Below are positions 52,258 through 61,472 of a DNA stretch of 64,000 nucleotides, one piece after another. The notes under the pieces are model-generated. The model was not told the origin of the DNA. It saw nothing but the letters and a program-made list of their open reading frames with translations, and made no database searches. The stretch comes from Cupriavidus basilensis. Its GTDB lineage: Bacteria; Pseudomonadota; Gammaproteobacteria; Burkholderiales; Burkholderiaceae. Position numbers and translations under genes: made by a program. Each line of letters starts with the position of its first letter. The first letter of the stretch is position 1. The stretch covers positions 2,542,001-2,606,000 of the forward strand of contig NZ_CP062804.1 in NCBI RefSeq assembly GCF_008801925.2, in the 5' to 3' direction.

Positions 52258-54315
52258 TCAGCGCGCAAACGGGCTGAGTTCGAGGAAGGTCTTCAACCCT
52301 CGCTTCGTGCCGTTCGCCCCCACTTCATCGAGACACACCATGTCGTCCACGCCATGACCGGACCTGCCGTGCTGCGCGATCGACTTCGTGCCGCCCAAGG
52401 CCCCATCCGGCACGCATAGCGACGGATGGTCGAACGGCGCGCGGCGCAAGCGCACACGCTCGTCGGACAGGGACAGCAGGAATGCCACCAGATCCTCCTT
52501 TTCGGCCTGCGACAGACCGATCGGCGAGATGTTGAAATCGAGGTCCTTGCGGTTGGCGTAGGCGTAGTCGCCACCACGGTTGTAGAAGTCCACCACCTGC
52601 ATCAGCGTCGCCGCGCCGCCGTTGTGGAAGTACGGTCCGGTAAATTCGACGTTGCGCAGGGCCGGGGCCTTGAACGCCCCATCGGCGATATCGCGCGCAC
52701 CTGCCGGCCACGATTGTGCGACACCGCTGCCGAAGTTATTGCCCAGCAGCGCCGTCTTGCCCTGCATCACCATGCGGGTCTCTGACAGCGGATTGCCGAA
52801 CGGATCGGTGCCGCCCAGGCCCATGTCCTCGCTGGTGGGCCGCACGCCGATGTTGTAGAAGCCGCTGTCGTAGACGCCCACGCCACCGTCTCCCATCGTC
52901 ATCCGTTCCACGCGCTGGCTCTGCACGTTGGCATACGAGGCATTGGTGAACTCCTGGCCGCTATGGCAGCCCAGGCACTTGCCCTGCTCCTGGAAGATCT
53001 TCATGCCACGCAGCTGCTGCGCCGTGAGCGCCGTGCGGTCGCCATCGGCGTAACGGTCGAACGGCGTGTCGTCGGACACCAGCGTCGATTCATAGAGCTG
53101 CACCGCAATGCCGAAGAACAGCGCGAAGTTGGCCTCCATCTGCGTGGTGACCAGCTTGCCGGGCTTGGGCAGCTTGTCGCGCGCGCGCTCGTCGTCGCGA
53201 CGCATGCGCGGCAGGTCCATGTTCCTGAAGTTCAATGGCTGCGCGCCCGGCAATGTCAGCTGCCCGGCGTATTCCCAGAAGGCCGGCTGGAACGCCTTGC
53301 GCACCAGCTGCGAATATGTCGGCGCGTTGGCGGCAAAGCCCCCCAGCACGCTGTCCTTGGGCGAGATGGTCTGCGCGCGCAGGATCGTCTCGTCCAGCAG
53401 ACGCTTGCCGAGGTCGATGAAGGCACGGCCTGCGCAACTCATTTCCACGTTCGACATTGGCGGGCCCGATGCCTGAGACGCCAGCGACGACGACGAGAGC
53501 CGCACCGGCACGTTCCGCAGCACACTGCCTTCCAGCTTCCACACCAGCGGCTGCGGGTTGCGCATGCCGAACGGATCGCCGCCATTGAAGACGTTATTGG
53601 CGCGGCCGTCCCAGAAGTTGCGAAAGTTGAATACGGCGTTGATCACACTGGGTGCGTTGCGGCCGGTCACGCGCCGCACGTTTACGCCATTCACGTCGAA
53701 ACCGGTGCCGCCGTGCATCAGCGAATCGGAGATGTTGGTGCAGTCGTCTTTCCGGCCATTCGGCTTGATGTCGTCATACGTGGCGGCGAACACGCCCTGC
53801 GAGCCCACCACGTCGTTGTTGTCGGCGATGATCGTCCCGGCGTCATCGACATCGCCGTGCCGGACCAGCGGGAAATCGGCGGCACGCAGCTTGTAGTTCG
53901 GCCCAACCTGTTTGGCGCTGCCGGTGTTGAACTGGTTGTCGCCGGCCAGCAACCCCGGGTTGATCTGGTTGGTGATCCGGTTGTCGGCCCCCGCCTGGAA
54001 GTGGCAGGACGCACACGCGGTCAGGTTGTCGCTGCCCACGCGCATGTCCCAGAACAGCGCCTTGCCGAGCTGGATGGCCGCCTTCCTGTCGCGCACGAAC
54101 ACTGCCAGCTCCTGTTCGGTGGGCCCCGGCACGGGCACCGTCTTCAACGAGCCCATCGGCCTGGCCGGGGGCGGAAATACGACCGGCGCCGCGGCAATCA
54201 GCCGGCCCGCATGCAGCGCCACCAGCGCGGCAGCCGATCCGGCAAGCCCGGCGATGATCCAACGGCTGGTTGTGGCCAGCCGCTTGCGTTGCTTGCGCTC
54301 CCCGTGTTGATCCAT
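52258..54315 (-). CDS. Large di-heme cytochrome c peroxidase/MauG-type protein
   Basis: The 685-residue protein has one N-terminal anchor helix (WIIAGLAGSAAALVALHAG), then two heme c motifs, ACASCHFQAG and KCLGCHSGQEF, about 325 residues apart. The first domain begins QLGKALFWDMRVGSDNLTAC, the usual start of the CcpA/MauG family (L...LF.D...S.....SCA.CH), and the end contains FKAPALRNVEFTGPYFHNGG, the family's calcium/second-domain motif. It is much longer than standard members (about 330-400), mainly through insertions between the hemes. GGAGGG precedes the ATG at 54315. Possible roles: peroxide reduction, cofactor maturation or electron transfer for the multicopper oxidase operon. Confidence 0.87.
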   Translation of the reverse strand: MDQHGERKQRKRLATTSRWIIAGLAGSAAALVALHAGRLIAAAPVVFPPPARPMGSLKTVPVPGPTEQELAVFVRDRKAAIQLGKALFWDMRVGSDNLTACASCHFQAGADNRITNQINPGLLAGDNQFNTGSAKQVGPNYKLRAADFPLVRHGDVDDAGTIIADNNDVVGSQGVFAATYDDIKPNGRKDDCTNISDSLMHGGTGFDVNGVNVRRVTGRNAPSVINAVFNFRNFWDGRANNVFNGGDPFGMRNPQPLVWKLEGSVLRNVPVRLSSSSLASQASGPPMSNVEMSCAGRAFIDLGKRLLDETILRAQTISPKDSVLGGFAANAPTYSQLVRKAFQPAFWEYAGQLTLPGAQPLNFRNMDLPRMRRDDERARDKLPKPGKLVTTQMEANFALFFGIAVQLYESTLVSDDTPFDRYADGDRTALTAQQLRGMKIFQEQGKCLGCHSGQEFTNASYANVQSQRVERMTMGDGGVGVYDSGFYNIGVRPTSEDMGLGGTDPFGNPLSETRMVMQGKTALLGNNFGSGVAQSWPAGARDIADGAFKAPALRNVEFTGPYFHNGGAATLMQVVDFYNRGGDYAYANRKDLDFNISPIGLSQAEKEDLVAFLLSLSDERVRLRRAPFDHPSLCVPDGALGGTKSIAQHGRSGHGVDDMVCLDEVGANGTKRGLKTFLELSPFAR

Positions 54316-54392
54316 GGCCCCCTCCCGTCCGAATCGAATCGCCTGGTGCCGCTGCACATCGTTCCGTGTGCATGCGGCGTCCGCGCGTGCCG

Positions 54393-54444
54393 CTGCCTTG
54401 CTGCCTTGCTGCCTTACCGTTTCACCGTTCCACCGTTTCACCGC
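54393..54444. repeat. Short tandem repeats after the SCO1 gene
   Basis: CTGCCTTG twice plus CTGCCTTA, then a run of CCGTTTCA/CCGTTCCA/CCGTTTCA. The array ends next to the SCO1 stop codon, inside the operon. Confidence 0.8.
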
Positions 54445-55044
54445 TCATGTGATATTCAGGATCGCGTGGGCGATCTGCCGCGCCGATGTCAGGGCCGGCA
54501 TCATGCACCAGCGATCCAGCCTTTCATTGCCGATCACCACCATGCCGGTATGGCGCGAGAGCCGGCCATCCTCGGCGGGATCGGTATCGTAGAAACCGAG
54601 ACGGCGCCGCACCTGCTCCATGTCGGCGCGCTGGCCGGTCAGGAAGGTCCATCCGCTGCCCGTGCCGTACTGGCGCGCATAGGCGAGCAGCGCGGCCGGT
54701 GTATCGAGCTCCGGCTGCAGCGTGAGCGACACCATGTGGACATCGCGCCCGACGCGCGCACCCAGCAGGTTGCGCACCGCCATCAGGTTCGCGGTGTTGG
54801 GTGGGCAGATGCCCGTGCACACCGTGTACATCATGTTGAAGACCACCACGCGGCCGCGCACCACGTCGTCGTAGAAGCGCACCTTTCGGCCGTCGTGCGT
54901 ATCGAACACCGCGTTGGGGAAATATCCAGCGCGGGGCCCACTGGGGCCGCCACGCGGGCCGGGCGCCGTACCGCGCGCACCGGCCGCGCCCGGCAGCAGC
55001 ACTGCGCCACAGAGGGCCAGGAGCATTGTTCGCTTTGCGTGCAT
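54445..55044 (-). CDS. SCO1/SenC family copper chaperone
   Basis: The 199-residue exported protein has a signal peptide (LLALCGAVLLPGAAGARG), a thioredoxin fold with copper ligands YTVCTGICPP (CxxxC) and a His in LSRHTGMVVIG. In SCO proteins these three residues bind copper for insertion into cytochrome oxidase or other cuproenzymes. Standing 34 bases after the multicopper oxidase gene, it most likely loads copper into that enzyme, or protects its thiols. GGAG precedes the ATG. Confidence 0.9.
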   Translation of the reverse strand: MHAKRTMLLALCGAVLLPGAAGARGTAPGPRGGPSGPRAGYFPNAVFDTHDGRKVRFYDDVVRGRVVVFNMMYTVCTGICPPNTANLMAVRNLLGARVGRDVHMVSLTLQPELDTPAALLAYARQYGTGSGWTFLTGQRADMEQVRRRLGFYDTDPAEDGRLSRHTGMVVIGNERLDRWCMMPALTSARQIAHAILNIT

Positions 55045-55078
55045 GGTCGGACTCCGTTTACCGTGGGACGATGGCCAG

Positions 55079-56803
55079 TCAGGGGACGATGTCGAAGCGG
55101 ACCATCATCGCGTGGTCCTCGTGCATGCCGTTGTGGCAATGCATGAGGTACTTGCCTTCATAGTCGCGAAAGCGCAGGAAGACGCGGATCTCCTCGCCGG
55201 GCTTGAGCACGTAGACATCCTTGCGCCCGCGCTCGTGCACCGGAGGCGTCGAGCCGTTGCGCGACAGGATGCGTCCCTCCTCGAAATGGATATGCACCGG
55301 GTGATGCCAGTTGCCGGAGCCCCGCAATACCCACACTTCCTCGGCCCCGCGCTTGATCCGGGCGGCCGGCTTTTCGACATCGAAGTGGTTGCCGTTGACG
55401 GTCCAGCCGCCGTTGGAGCGGTCAAACTCCCACACACGGGTGGGCAGCTTGCGCAGCTGCGCTTCGCTGGGCAGGTCGGGCAGATCGCGCAACCTGGCCG
55501 GCACGCGGCTGATATCGGGGCGCGCCGGATTGGACCTGACGTCGAAACGCAGCAGTTGCGTGCCGCTCTTCATCAGCTTGTCGTCGGGGCCGCGGCCGTC
55601 GTCCTGTTCCAGCCGGTTGACCAGGAACAGCTGACTGCCGATCGGGTACTTGCTGAAGTCGATCACGATGTCGGCACGCTCCGCCACGCCCATGCGGATC
55701 TTGCGCATCGTCAGGGGCGCCGGCAGCAGGTTGCCGTCGTTGGCGATGTACGTGAAGTCCTGCTCGGCGTTCTGGTACATCAGGTGGAACTCATAGAAGC
55801 GGGCGGGCCCGCCATTGAGCAGGCGGAAGCGGTACTTGCGCCGTTCCACTTCGAACAGTGGCTGGATCTTGCCGTTGACCAGGAATTTGTCGCCCAGGAG
55901 ACCGTCCGAGTTGAACGAATCGAACGCGAGCATGCCCTTGCGATCGAAGCGCCGGTCCTGGAACACGAGCGGGATGTCGTAGCGGCCCACGCCGCTGGGC
56001 AGGCGCAGCGCATTGGGATTGGCGTCTTCCTCGTTGCCCGAATCGAGCTCGTCGAACAGCAGATAGAAGCCCGACAGGCCCCGGTAAACGTTGGGCCCCG
56101 TGAAATCGAGGCGGTGATCGTGATACCAGCAGGTGCCGAGCGCCTCGCGCGCGTCGCCTTGGGTGCTGCTGAATGCGTCGTAGCCCGCGTAGCAGTTCGG
56201 ATAGTGATGATCGCGATAGCCGCCAGGGCCGGTCAGCGTCGGGCCGAAGCGCGTGCTGCTGTAGTAGTCGCCGGTAAAGCCGTCGCTTTCCGACGCCATG
56301 TGCAGGTTGTGCAGGTGCGTGGTGATCTCGGGCGAGCCGAAGCCGATGTGATTGGCGGGCAGTTCGTTGAAGATGCGCACCAGCACCGGCTCGTTGTAGC
56401 GCGCGACGACGGTGGGTCCGGGCAGCATGCCGTCGTAGCCCCACACGCGTTGCGTCGGCAGGTCGCGGTGAAACGAGTGCAGCGCCTCTTTCACATGCAA
56501 CTCATAGAGCTTGCGCGGCTCGAACTCGCCCCAGCGCTGATGGCTGCCGCGGCCACATTCTCCTTCGCCCCGGGTCACGAGCGGCGCGGGGCTCAGTGCC
56601 GCCACCGGCTGCTTGACCAACGGCACCGGCAGCACTTCGACGAATGAGCGCGTGGCCAGGCTCGCATCGTCACTGTCCTTGGCCAGCGCCGGGGCGGCCG
56701 GCAGCGCGGCGCCAGCGAGCGCCGCGCCGGCACCTGCCGCGGTGGTTTTGAAAAGGCGTCGGCGTCCTTCGTCGGGAACCGTTTCGTGACCCTGCGCATC
56801 CAT
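55079..56803 (-). CDS. Multicopper oxidase, CotA/bilirubin oxidase-like, Tat-exported
   Basis: The 574-residue enzyme has a twin-arginine signal (RRRLFKTTAAGAGAALAGA, cleavage near ALA). All four copper motifs are present: THLHNLHM, GTCWYHDHRLDF, HHPVHIHFEE and MHCHNGMHEDHAMM, the last with Cys and an apparent axial Met for type 1 copper. CNVYRGLSGFYLL-like text after the second motif (PNVYRGLSGFYLLFDE) and the HEDxxMM end are close to CotA laccase. Such enzymes oxidise phenols, bilirubin, or Mn(II)/Cu(I)/Fe(II) with oxygen. First gene of a leftward operon with SCO1, di-heme and two large exported proteins; GGAGTG precedes the ATG. Confidence 0.92.
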   Translation of the reverse strand: MDAQGHETVPDEGRRRLFKTTAAGAGAALAGAALPAAPALAKDSDDASLATRSFVEVLPVPLVKQPVAALSPAPLVTRGEGECGRGSHQRWGEFEPRKLYELHVKEALHSFHRDLPTQRVWGYDGMLPGPTVVARYNEPVLVRIFNELPANHIGFGSPEITTHLHNLHMASESDGFTGDYYSSTRFGPTLTGPGGYRDHHYPNCYAGYDAFSSTQGDAREALGTCWYHDHRLDFTGPNVYRGLSGFYLLFDELDSGNEEDANPNALRLPSGVGRYDIPLVFQDRRFDRKGMLAFDSFNSDGLLGDKFLVNGKIQPLFEVERRKYRFRLLNGGPARFYEFHLMYQNAEQDFTYIANDGNLLPAPLTMRKIRMGVAERADIVIDFSKYPIGSQLFLVNRLEQDDGRGPDDKLMKSGTQLLRFDVRSNPARPDISRVPARLRDLPDLPSEAQLRKLPTRVWEFDRSNGGWTVNGNHFDVEKPAARIKRGAEEVWVLRGSGNWHHPVHIHFEEGRILSRNGSTPPVHERGRKDVYVLKPGEEIRVFLRFRDYEGKYLMHCHNGMHEDHAMMVRFDIVP

Positions 56804-57431
56804 TATTCACTCCATTTATTTACACCGCGTAACGTTCTATTAAAAAACGCCATTGAACGTCTTTACGTGATTTTCAAGCGCGAACCCTCCCCGCGCAGGC
56901 GCGAATTCGCGCTGCGCATGCACGCCTGCCACGGGCATGAAAATCAACTTTTCATACGGCGCGAGGCGTCAATCTGTCATGAGGCAATGCCCTGGCCAAA
57001 GGACATTGGACATGTCCGCAGCGTCTTGTGGGGAACCCACATGATCTTGGCTTCTTGTGCACGACGCAGCTCCCTGCGGCCATTCTTGATACGGCCTGCT
57101 GTGTTTTTTCTTCGCTCCCGGGAGCTTTTTGTAAATCCCTGCCGGTTGAACAAAGATTTGTGCATTCAGAGAACGCCCGCCATTGGTCGGAAGGTGGAGC
57201 ATTGTCTTGACATTGCGCCCCCTCGAATTTCGGGTATTCCCCAACAGTCAAGTGGCGCTGGATTCATTTTGAATTAATTGACTGATCCAGTCGGGACTTT
57301 CGGCCCCATCCGGTCGCGACCAAATAAGGGAAACCCGTCCGAGAAAAGGCCATCCGATTGGATGACCCACGGCAGGATTTGATTTGGATAATCGGCGTGC
57401 TACATTTTTTCCATGGGCGGGGAGAATATCA
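56804..57431. other. Divergent control region between the oxidase and secretion operons
   Basis: About 630 bases, AT-richer than the flanking genes, with TTCATTTTGAATTAATTGAC near 57265 and TACATTTTTTCC just before the secretion operon. Leftward and rightward short frames here have no support. It is long enough for two promoters and activator sites; no operator could be named. Confidence 0.5.
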
Positions 57432-58100
57432 ATGGCAGCCACGATAACGAGAATATGTTGCGCTTGCGCAGGCCTGATGGCCATTGCAGGCCAGCCTGTG
57501 CGTGCCGCCGACATCTACCGCTCGGAGGGTCCGGACGGCGCGGTCCGCTTTGCCACGCGGCCGCTGGACAAGAGCTACCGGCTGTTCCTGCGCGACGACG
57601 CGCAGCGCCCAGCATTGCGCGCGCAGGTCATCCCGATCGCGCCCGCCGCGGTCGGCGCCGCAGCATCGCGCCCCGACGCCGGCCAGGTGACGCAACTCGC
57701 CGAGCATCTTGCGCGCAAGCACGCCATCGATCCGGCGCTGGTCAAGGCGGTGATCGATGTGGAATCGCGCGGCAACGCCGCCGCCGTGTCGCCGAAGGGC
57801 GCCACCGGCGCCATGCAGTTGCTGCCCTCCACCGCAGCCATGTACGGCGTCACCGAGCTGACCGATCCCGCCCAGAACATCGAGGCCGGCATCCGGCACC
57901 TCAAGTACCTGCTCGATCGCCACGGCGGCAACCTGACCCTGGCGCTGGCCGCGTACAACGCCGGCGAAGGTGCCGTGGCCAGGCATGCCGCGCGGATTCC
58001 CCCCTACCGCGAAACCATGCTGTACGTGCCGGCCGTGCTGGCCCGCATGCAGGTCAACCAGAACAACACGAGCAACACGAACAACACGAGCAAACCGTGA
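57432..58100 (+). CDS. Periplasmic lytic transglycosylase (SLT family)
   Basis: The 222-residue protein has a signal peptide (ICCACAGLMAIAGQPVRA) and a short N-terminal region starting DIYRSEGPDGAVRFATRP. The SLT domain (about 105-205) contains the catalytic Glu in ALVKAVIDVESRGNAAAVSP, GATGAMQLLPSTAAMYGV, NIEAGIRHLKYLL and ALAAYNAGEGAV. It should cut peptidoglycan to let the secretion apparatus span the wall. The tail has an Asn/Thr/Ser repeat (NNTSNTNNTS). GGGGAG lies before the ATG at 57432. It is the first gene of the type II-like operon, nine bases before gspG. Confidence 0.9.
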   Translation: MAATITRICCACAGLMAIAGQPVRAADIYRSEGPDGAVRFATRPLDKSYRLFLRDDAQRPALRAQVIPIAPAAVGAAASRPDAGQVTQLAEHLARKHAIDPALVKAVIDVESRGNAAAVSPKGATGAMQLLPSTAAMYGVTELTDPAQNIEAGIRHLKYLLDRHGGNLTLALAAYNAGEGAVARHAARIPPYRETMLYVPAVLARMQVNQNNTSNTNNTSKP

Positions 58101-58108
58101 GGGTCACC

Positions 58109-58534
58109 ATGAACGTTAGCCATCGCCGGCGCCCGCGACGCGCGGGCTTCACACTGCTGGAACTGCTTATCGTCGTCGTCATCATCGGGCTGCTCGCGGC
58201 ATACGTCGGGCCGAAGTACTTCTCGCAGCTCGGCAAGTCCGAACGCACGATCGCCCGCGCGCAGATTGACGCGCTGGAAAAGGCGCTCGACACCTATCGC
58301 CTGGACATGGGCCGCTATCCCACTACCGAGGAAGGACTCGTCGCGCTGGTGAGCCGCCCCGGCAGCGGCGCGCATTGGAATGGCCCCTACCTGAAGCGCG
58401 AGGTACCGCTCGATCCGTGGGGCCACGCCTATCTGTACCGCTCGCCGGGCGCCGCGACCGACGTGGAGCTGCGCTCGCTGGGCAAGGATGGTCAGCCCGG
58501 CGGCGCGGGTGACAACGCCGACATCACCAATTGA
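58109..58534 (+). CDS. gspG: Major pseudopilin GspG
   Basis: The 141-residue protein carries a prepilin leader with cleavage before Phe in RRAGFTLLELLIVVVIIGLL (Glu at +5). The middle shows the GspG pattern DTYRLDMGRYPTTEEGL and WNGPYLKREVPLDPWGHAYLY, and the end LGKDGQPGGAGDNADITN fits the calcium-binding loop. It polymerises into the periplasmic pseudopilus that pushes folded proteins through the secretin. A GTG at 58097 overlapping the previous stop is an alternative start. Confidence 0.94.
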   Translation: MNVSHRRRPRRAGFTLLELLIVVVIIGLLAAYVGPKYFSQLGKSERTIARAQIDALEKALDTYRLDMGRYPTTEEGLVALVSRPGSGAHWNGPYLKREVPLDPWGHAYLYRSPGAATDVELRSLGKDGQPGGAGDNADITN

Positions 58535-58551
58535 CCCCGCAGGCGACCGCC

Positions 58552-59754
58552 ATGCAATTCGACGTGCGCGCCCTCTCGGCTGACCACCTCGTCGTGCGCC
58601 TGAGGCTCGATGCCCGCGACGCGGCGGACGCCCGCAGCCAGGTGGAAGCGCGTGGTCTGCGGGCGGCCGCCATCGACCCTGTGCGTCCCGCGCGTGTCAT
58701 GGGCCTGCGCTGGCGCACGCGCGGCCAGTCGCGCTTTTCGGTGACGCTGTTCAGCCAGGAACTGCTGGCGCTGCTGAGCGCCGGACTGAGCCTCGTCGAA
58801 GCACTCGAAGCGCTGCGCGAGAAGGAAGCCGGTGTGGTCGCCGCCACCCTGCTCGACCGTCTGCTCGCCGGCCTGCGCGAAGGCAAGCGCTTTTCGCGCG
58901 TACTGGCCGCGCACCCCGATGTGTTTCCGGCGCTCTACGTCGGCATCGTGCAGGCGGCCGAAAACACCAGCGGCCTGCCGCAGGCGCTGGAGCGCTACCT
59001 GTCCTACCAGCAGCGCGTCGACGGTGTGCGAGGCAGGCTCATCAGCGCCGCGATCTATCCGCTGATCCTGCTTGGCGTGGGCAGTGCGGTCAGCCTGTTC
59101 CTGGTGGGCTACGTGGTGCCGCGTTTTGCCGAGGTGTATCAAGGCGCCGGTCGCAGCCTGCCCTGGCTATCGCAGCTGCTGCTCGACTGGGGCCAGTTTG
59201 CCGGCCGCCACGGCAGCGTGCTGATGCCCGGCGCGGTGGCACTGGTCATCGCCGCCGCACTTGGGGTGCGCGCGCTGCTGTCGCGCCGTGGCATGACCGC
59301 TCTCCTCAGGCGGATTCCGGCGCTTGGCGAACGTGTGCATATCGTGGAGCTGTCGCGGCTCTACCTCACGCTCGGGATGCTGCTTGAAGGTGGCATCCAT
59401 ATCGTCGCCGCGCTCGACACGGCCCAAGGCATGGCTGGCACGGACATGCGCGAGCGCCTGGACGCGGCACGGCAGGCGATCCAGCAGGGCCAGCCGCTGT
59501 CCGCCGCCTTCGAGGGCCAGGGGCTGGTCACGCCGATCTCGGTACGCATGCTGCGCGTGGGCGAACGCAGCGGCGAACTCGGCGCCATGCTAACGCAGTC
59601 GGCCAACTTCTATGACGGCGAGATCAGCCGCTGGATCGACCGCTTCATGCGCATGTTCGAACCGTTGCTGATGACGGCGATCGGCCTGGTGGTCGGCACC
59701 ATCGTCGTGCTGCTCTACATGCCGATCTTCGACCTTGCCGGAGGCCTCACATGA
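58552..59754 (+). CDS. gspF: Type II secretion inner-membrane platform protein GspF
   Basis: The 400-residue protein has two T2SSF domains, each with FSQELLALLSAGLSLVEALE and LSRLYLTLGMLLEGGIHIVA at the start, and three helices, the last being MTAIGLVVGTIVVLLYMPIF. It is the platform onto which pseudopilins are added. ATG at 58552 is chosen over an overlapping TTG at 58531. The stop overlaps the GspE start by four bases. Confidence 0.93.
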   Translation: MQFDVRALSADHLVVRLRLDARDAADARSQVEARGLRAAAIDPVRPARVMGLRWRTRGQSRFSVTLFSQELLALLSAGLSLVEALEALREKEAGVVAATLLDRLLAGLREGKRFSRVLAAHPDVFPALYVGIVQAAENTSGLPQALERYLSYQQRVDGVRGRLISAAIYPLILLGVGSAVSLFLVGYVVPRFAEVYQGAGRSLPWLSQLLLDWGQFAGRHGSVLMPGAVALVIAAALGVRALLSRRGMTALLRRIPALGERVHIVELSRLYLTLGMLLEGGIHIVAALDTAQGMAGTDMRERLDAARQAIQQGQPLSAAFEGQGLVTPISVRMLRVGERSGELGAMLTQSANFYDGEISRWIDRFMRMFEPLLMTAIGLVVGTIVVLLYMPIFDLAGGLT

Positions 59755-61472
59755 GCATCGACATCGCGCCGGCCGCAGCACCGACACCCGTACCGACACC
59801 TGCGCTGACGCCCACGCTACTGCAACGCGCACGCCAGCAGTCGCAGCGCACGCAACGCCCGATGGTCAGCGAGCTGGAAGTGCTGACCGGCACCGACCCG
59901 CGCCAGCTCGTGCTGGCCCTGGGGCGCACGTTCGGCATGGCCGTCGTGGAAACCGCGCAGATGCTGACCATGACGCCCGCCTTCGAACTGCTGCCGCTGT
60001 CGAAGGCGATCCAGCGGCGCTGCGTATTGCTGCACGGCGTCGATGGCGCTGAGACCGCCGTGATCGCGGTCGTCGCCGATCCGTTCGACGCCGACCTGCA
60101 GACCTGGCTCGAAACCTGCGCGGGCGGCCCCGTCCAGTATCGCCTGGCGTTGCAGGCCGACATCCAGGCCTACCTGTCGAAGCAGGAAGAGTCGGTGCGC
60201 GCCGTCGATGCAATCGTCGGCAGCACGGCTACCGAAGGGGCCGGCGGCAAGGCCGTCGCCGTGCTGTCGTTTGCCACGCTGTCCGAGGCGGCGAGCCCTG
60301 CCGTCAAGCTCGTGGACTCCACGCTCTACGACGCGCTCAAGGCGGGCGCATCCGACATCCATCTGGAGAGCACGCCGCTCGGGCTGGCCGTGAAATACCG
60401 TATCGATGGCGTGCTCGACCTGGCCATCACCGCGCAGGGTACGGACATGGCGCAGGAGGTGATTTCACGGCTCAAGGTCATGGCCGAACTGGACATTGCC
60501 GAGCGCCGCGTGCCGCAGGACGGCAGCTTCCGCGTGCAGGCCGGCGGACGCGAGATCGACCTGCGCCTGTCGATCATGCCGAGCATCCACGGCGAGGATG
60601 CGGTGATCCGTATCCTCGACAAGCGCGCGATGATCGAGGCCTACGGCGCGCTCACGCTGGAGGCGCTCGGCTACGACGCACCATCGCTGGTGGCGCTGCG
60701 CCGGCTGGCGCAGGAGCCATATGGCATGCTGCTGGTGACCGGCCCGACGGGCTCCGGCAAGACCACTACGCTCTACGCCGCGCTTACGGAGATCCACAAC
60801 GGTCGCGACAAGATCATCACGATCGAGGACCCGGTCGAGTACCAGCTGCCGGGCATCCTGCAGATCCCGGTCAACGAGAAGAAGGGGCTGAGCTTTGCAC
60901 GCGGCCTGCGCTCGATCCTGCGGCACGACCCCGACAAGATCATGGTGGGCGAAATCCGCGATCGCGAGACCGCCGAGATTGCCGTGCAATCGGCCCTGAC
61001 CGGCCACCTGGTGCTGACCACCGTGCACGCCAACAACGTCTATGACGTCTTCGGCCGCTTCACGCACATGGGCATCGACCCGTACGCCTTCGTCTCCGCC
61101 CTCAACGGTATCTGGGCCCAGCGCCTGGTGCGCCTGAACTGCGCGCGCTGCGCCGAGACCTATCAGCCCGATGACGATGAGCTCGCGCGCGTATTCCTGA
61201 CCCGCACACAGATCGAGGATTTCCGCTGCATGCGCGGCACGGGCTGCGGTGACTGCCGTGGCACCGGCTACAGCAAGCGCCGCGCCATCGCCGAGATCCT
61301 GATCCTGGACGACGAGATCCGTGAGCTGATCGTGGAACGGCGCCCGGTGCGGCAAATCAAGGAGGTAGCGCGCCGCAACGGCAGCCGGAGCCTGCGCGAC
61401 GCCGCGCTGGCGCTCGTGCGGCGCGGCGAGACCACGTTCGATGAAATCAAGCGGGTGACGCTCCATGAATAG
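59751..61472 (+). CDS. gspE: Type II secretion/type IV pilus assembly ATPase GspE
   Basis: The 573-residue ATPase has an N-terminal MshEN/T2SSE_N domain (about 20-150), then Walker A GPTGSGKTTTLYA (about residue 330), an Asp box, Walker B ILRHDPDKIMVGEIRDRETA and a His box (LVLTTVHANN). A zinc-binding tetracysteine follows: CARC and CGDC, separated by about 38 residues. It powers pseudopilus assembly from the cytoplasm. Confidence 0.94.
   Translation: MSIDIAPAAAPTPVPTPALTPTLLQRARQQSQRTQRPMVSELEVLTGTDPRQLVLALGRTFGMAVVETAQMLTMTPAFELLPLSKAIQRRCVLLHGVDGAETAVIAVVADPFDADLQTWLETCAGGPVQYRLALQADIQAYLSKQEESVRAVDAIVGSTATEGAGGKAVAVLSFATLSEAASPAVKLVDSTLYDALKAGASDIHLESTPLGLAVKYRIDGVLDLAITAQGTDMAQEVISRLKVMAELDIAERRVPQDGSFRVQAGGREIDLRLSIMPSIHGEDAVIRILDKRAMIEAYGALTLEALGYDAPSLVALRRLAQEPYGMLLVTGPTGSGKTTTLYAALTEIHNGRDKIITIEDPVEYQLPGILQIPVNEKKGLSFARGLRSILRHDPDKIMVGEIRDRETAEIAVQSALTGHLVLTTVHANNVYDVFGRFTHMGIDPYAFVSALNGIWAQRLVRLNCARCAETYQPDDDELARVFLTRTQIEDFRCMRGTGCGDCRGTGYSKRRAIAEILILDDEIRELIVERRPVRQIKEVARRNGSRSLRDAALALVRRGETTFDEIKRVTLHE

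Noticed and set aside
52963..55146. A 727-codon rightward open frame
   Set aside because: It is antisense to the di-heme and SCO1 genes. Its Arg/His-rich translation has no domain, signal or ribosome site, as expected for shadows in GC-rich DNA.
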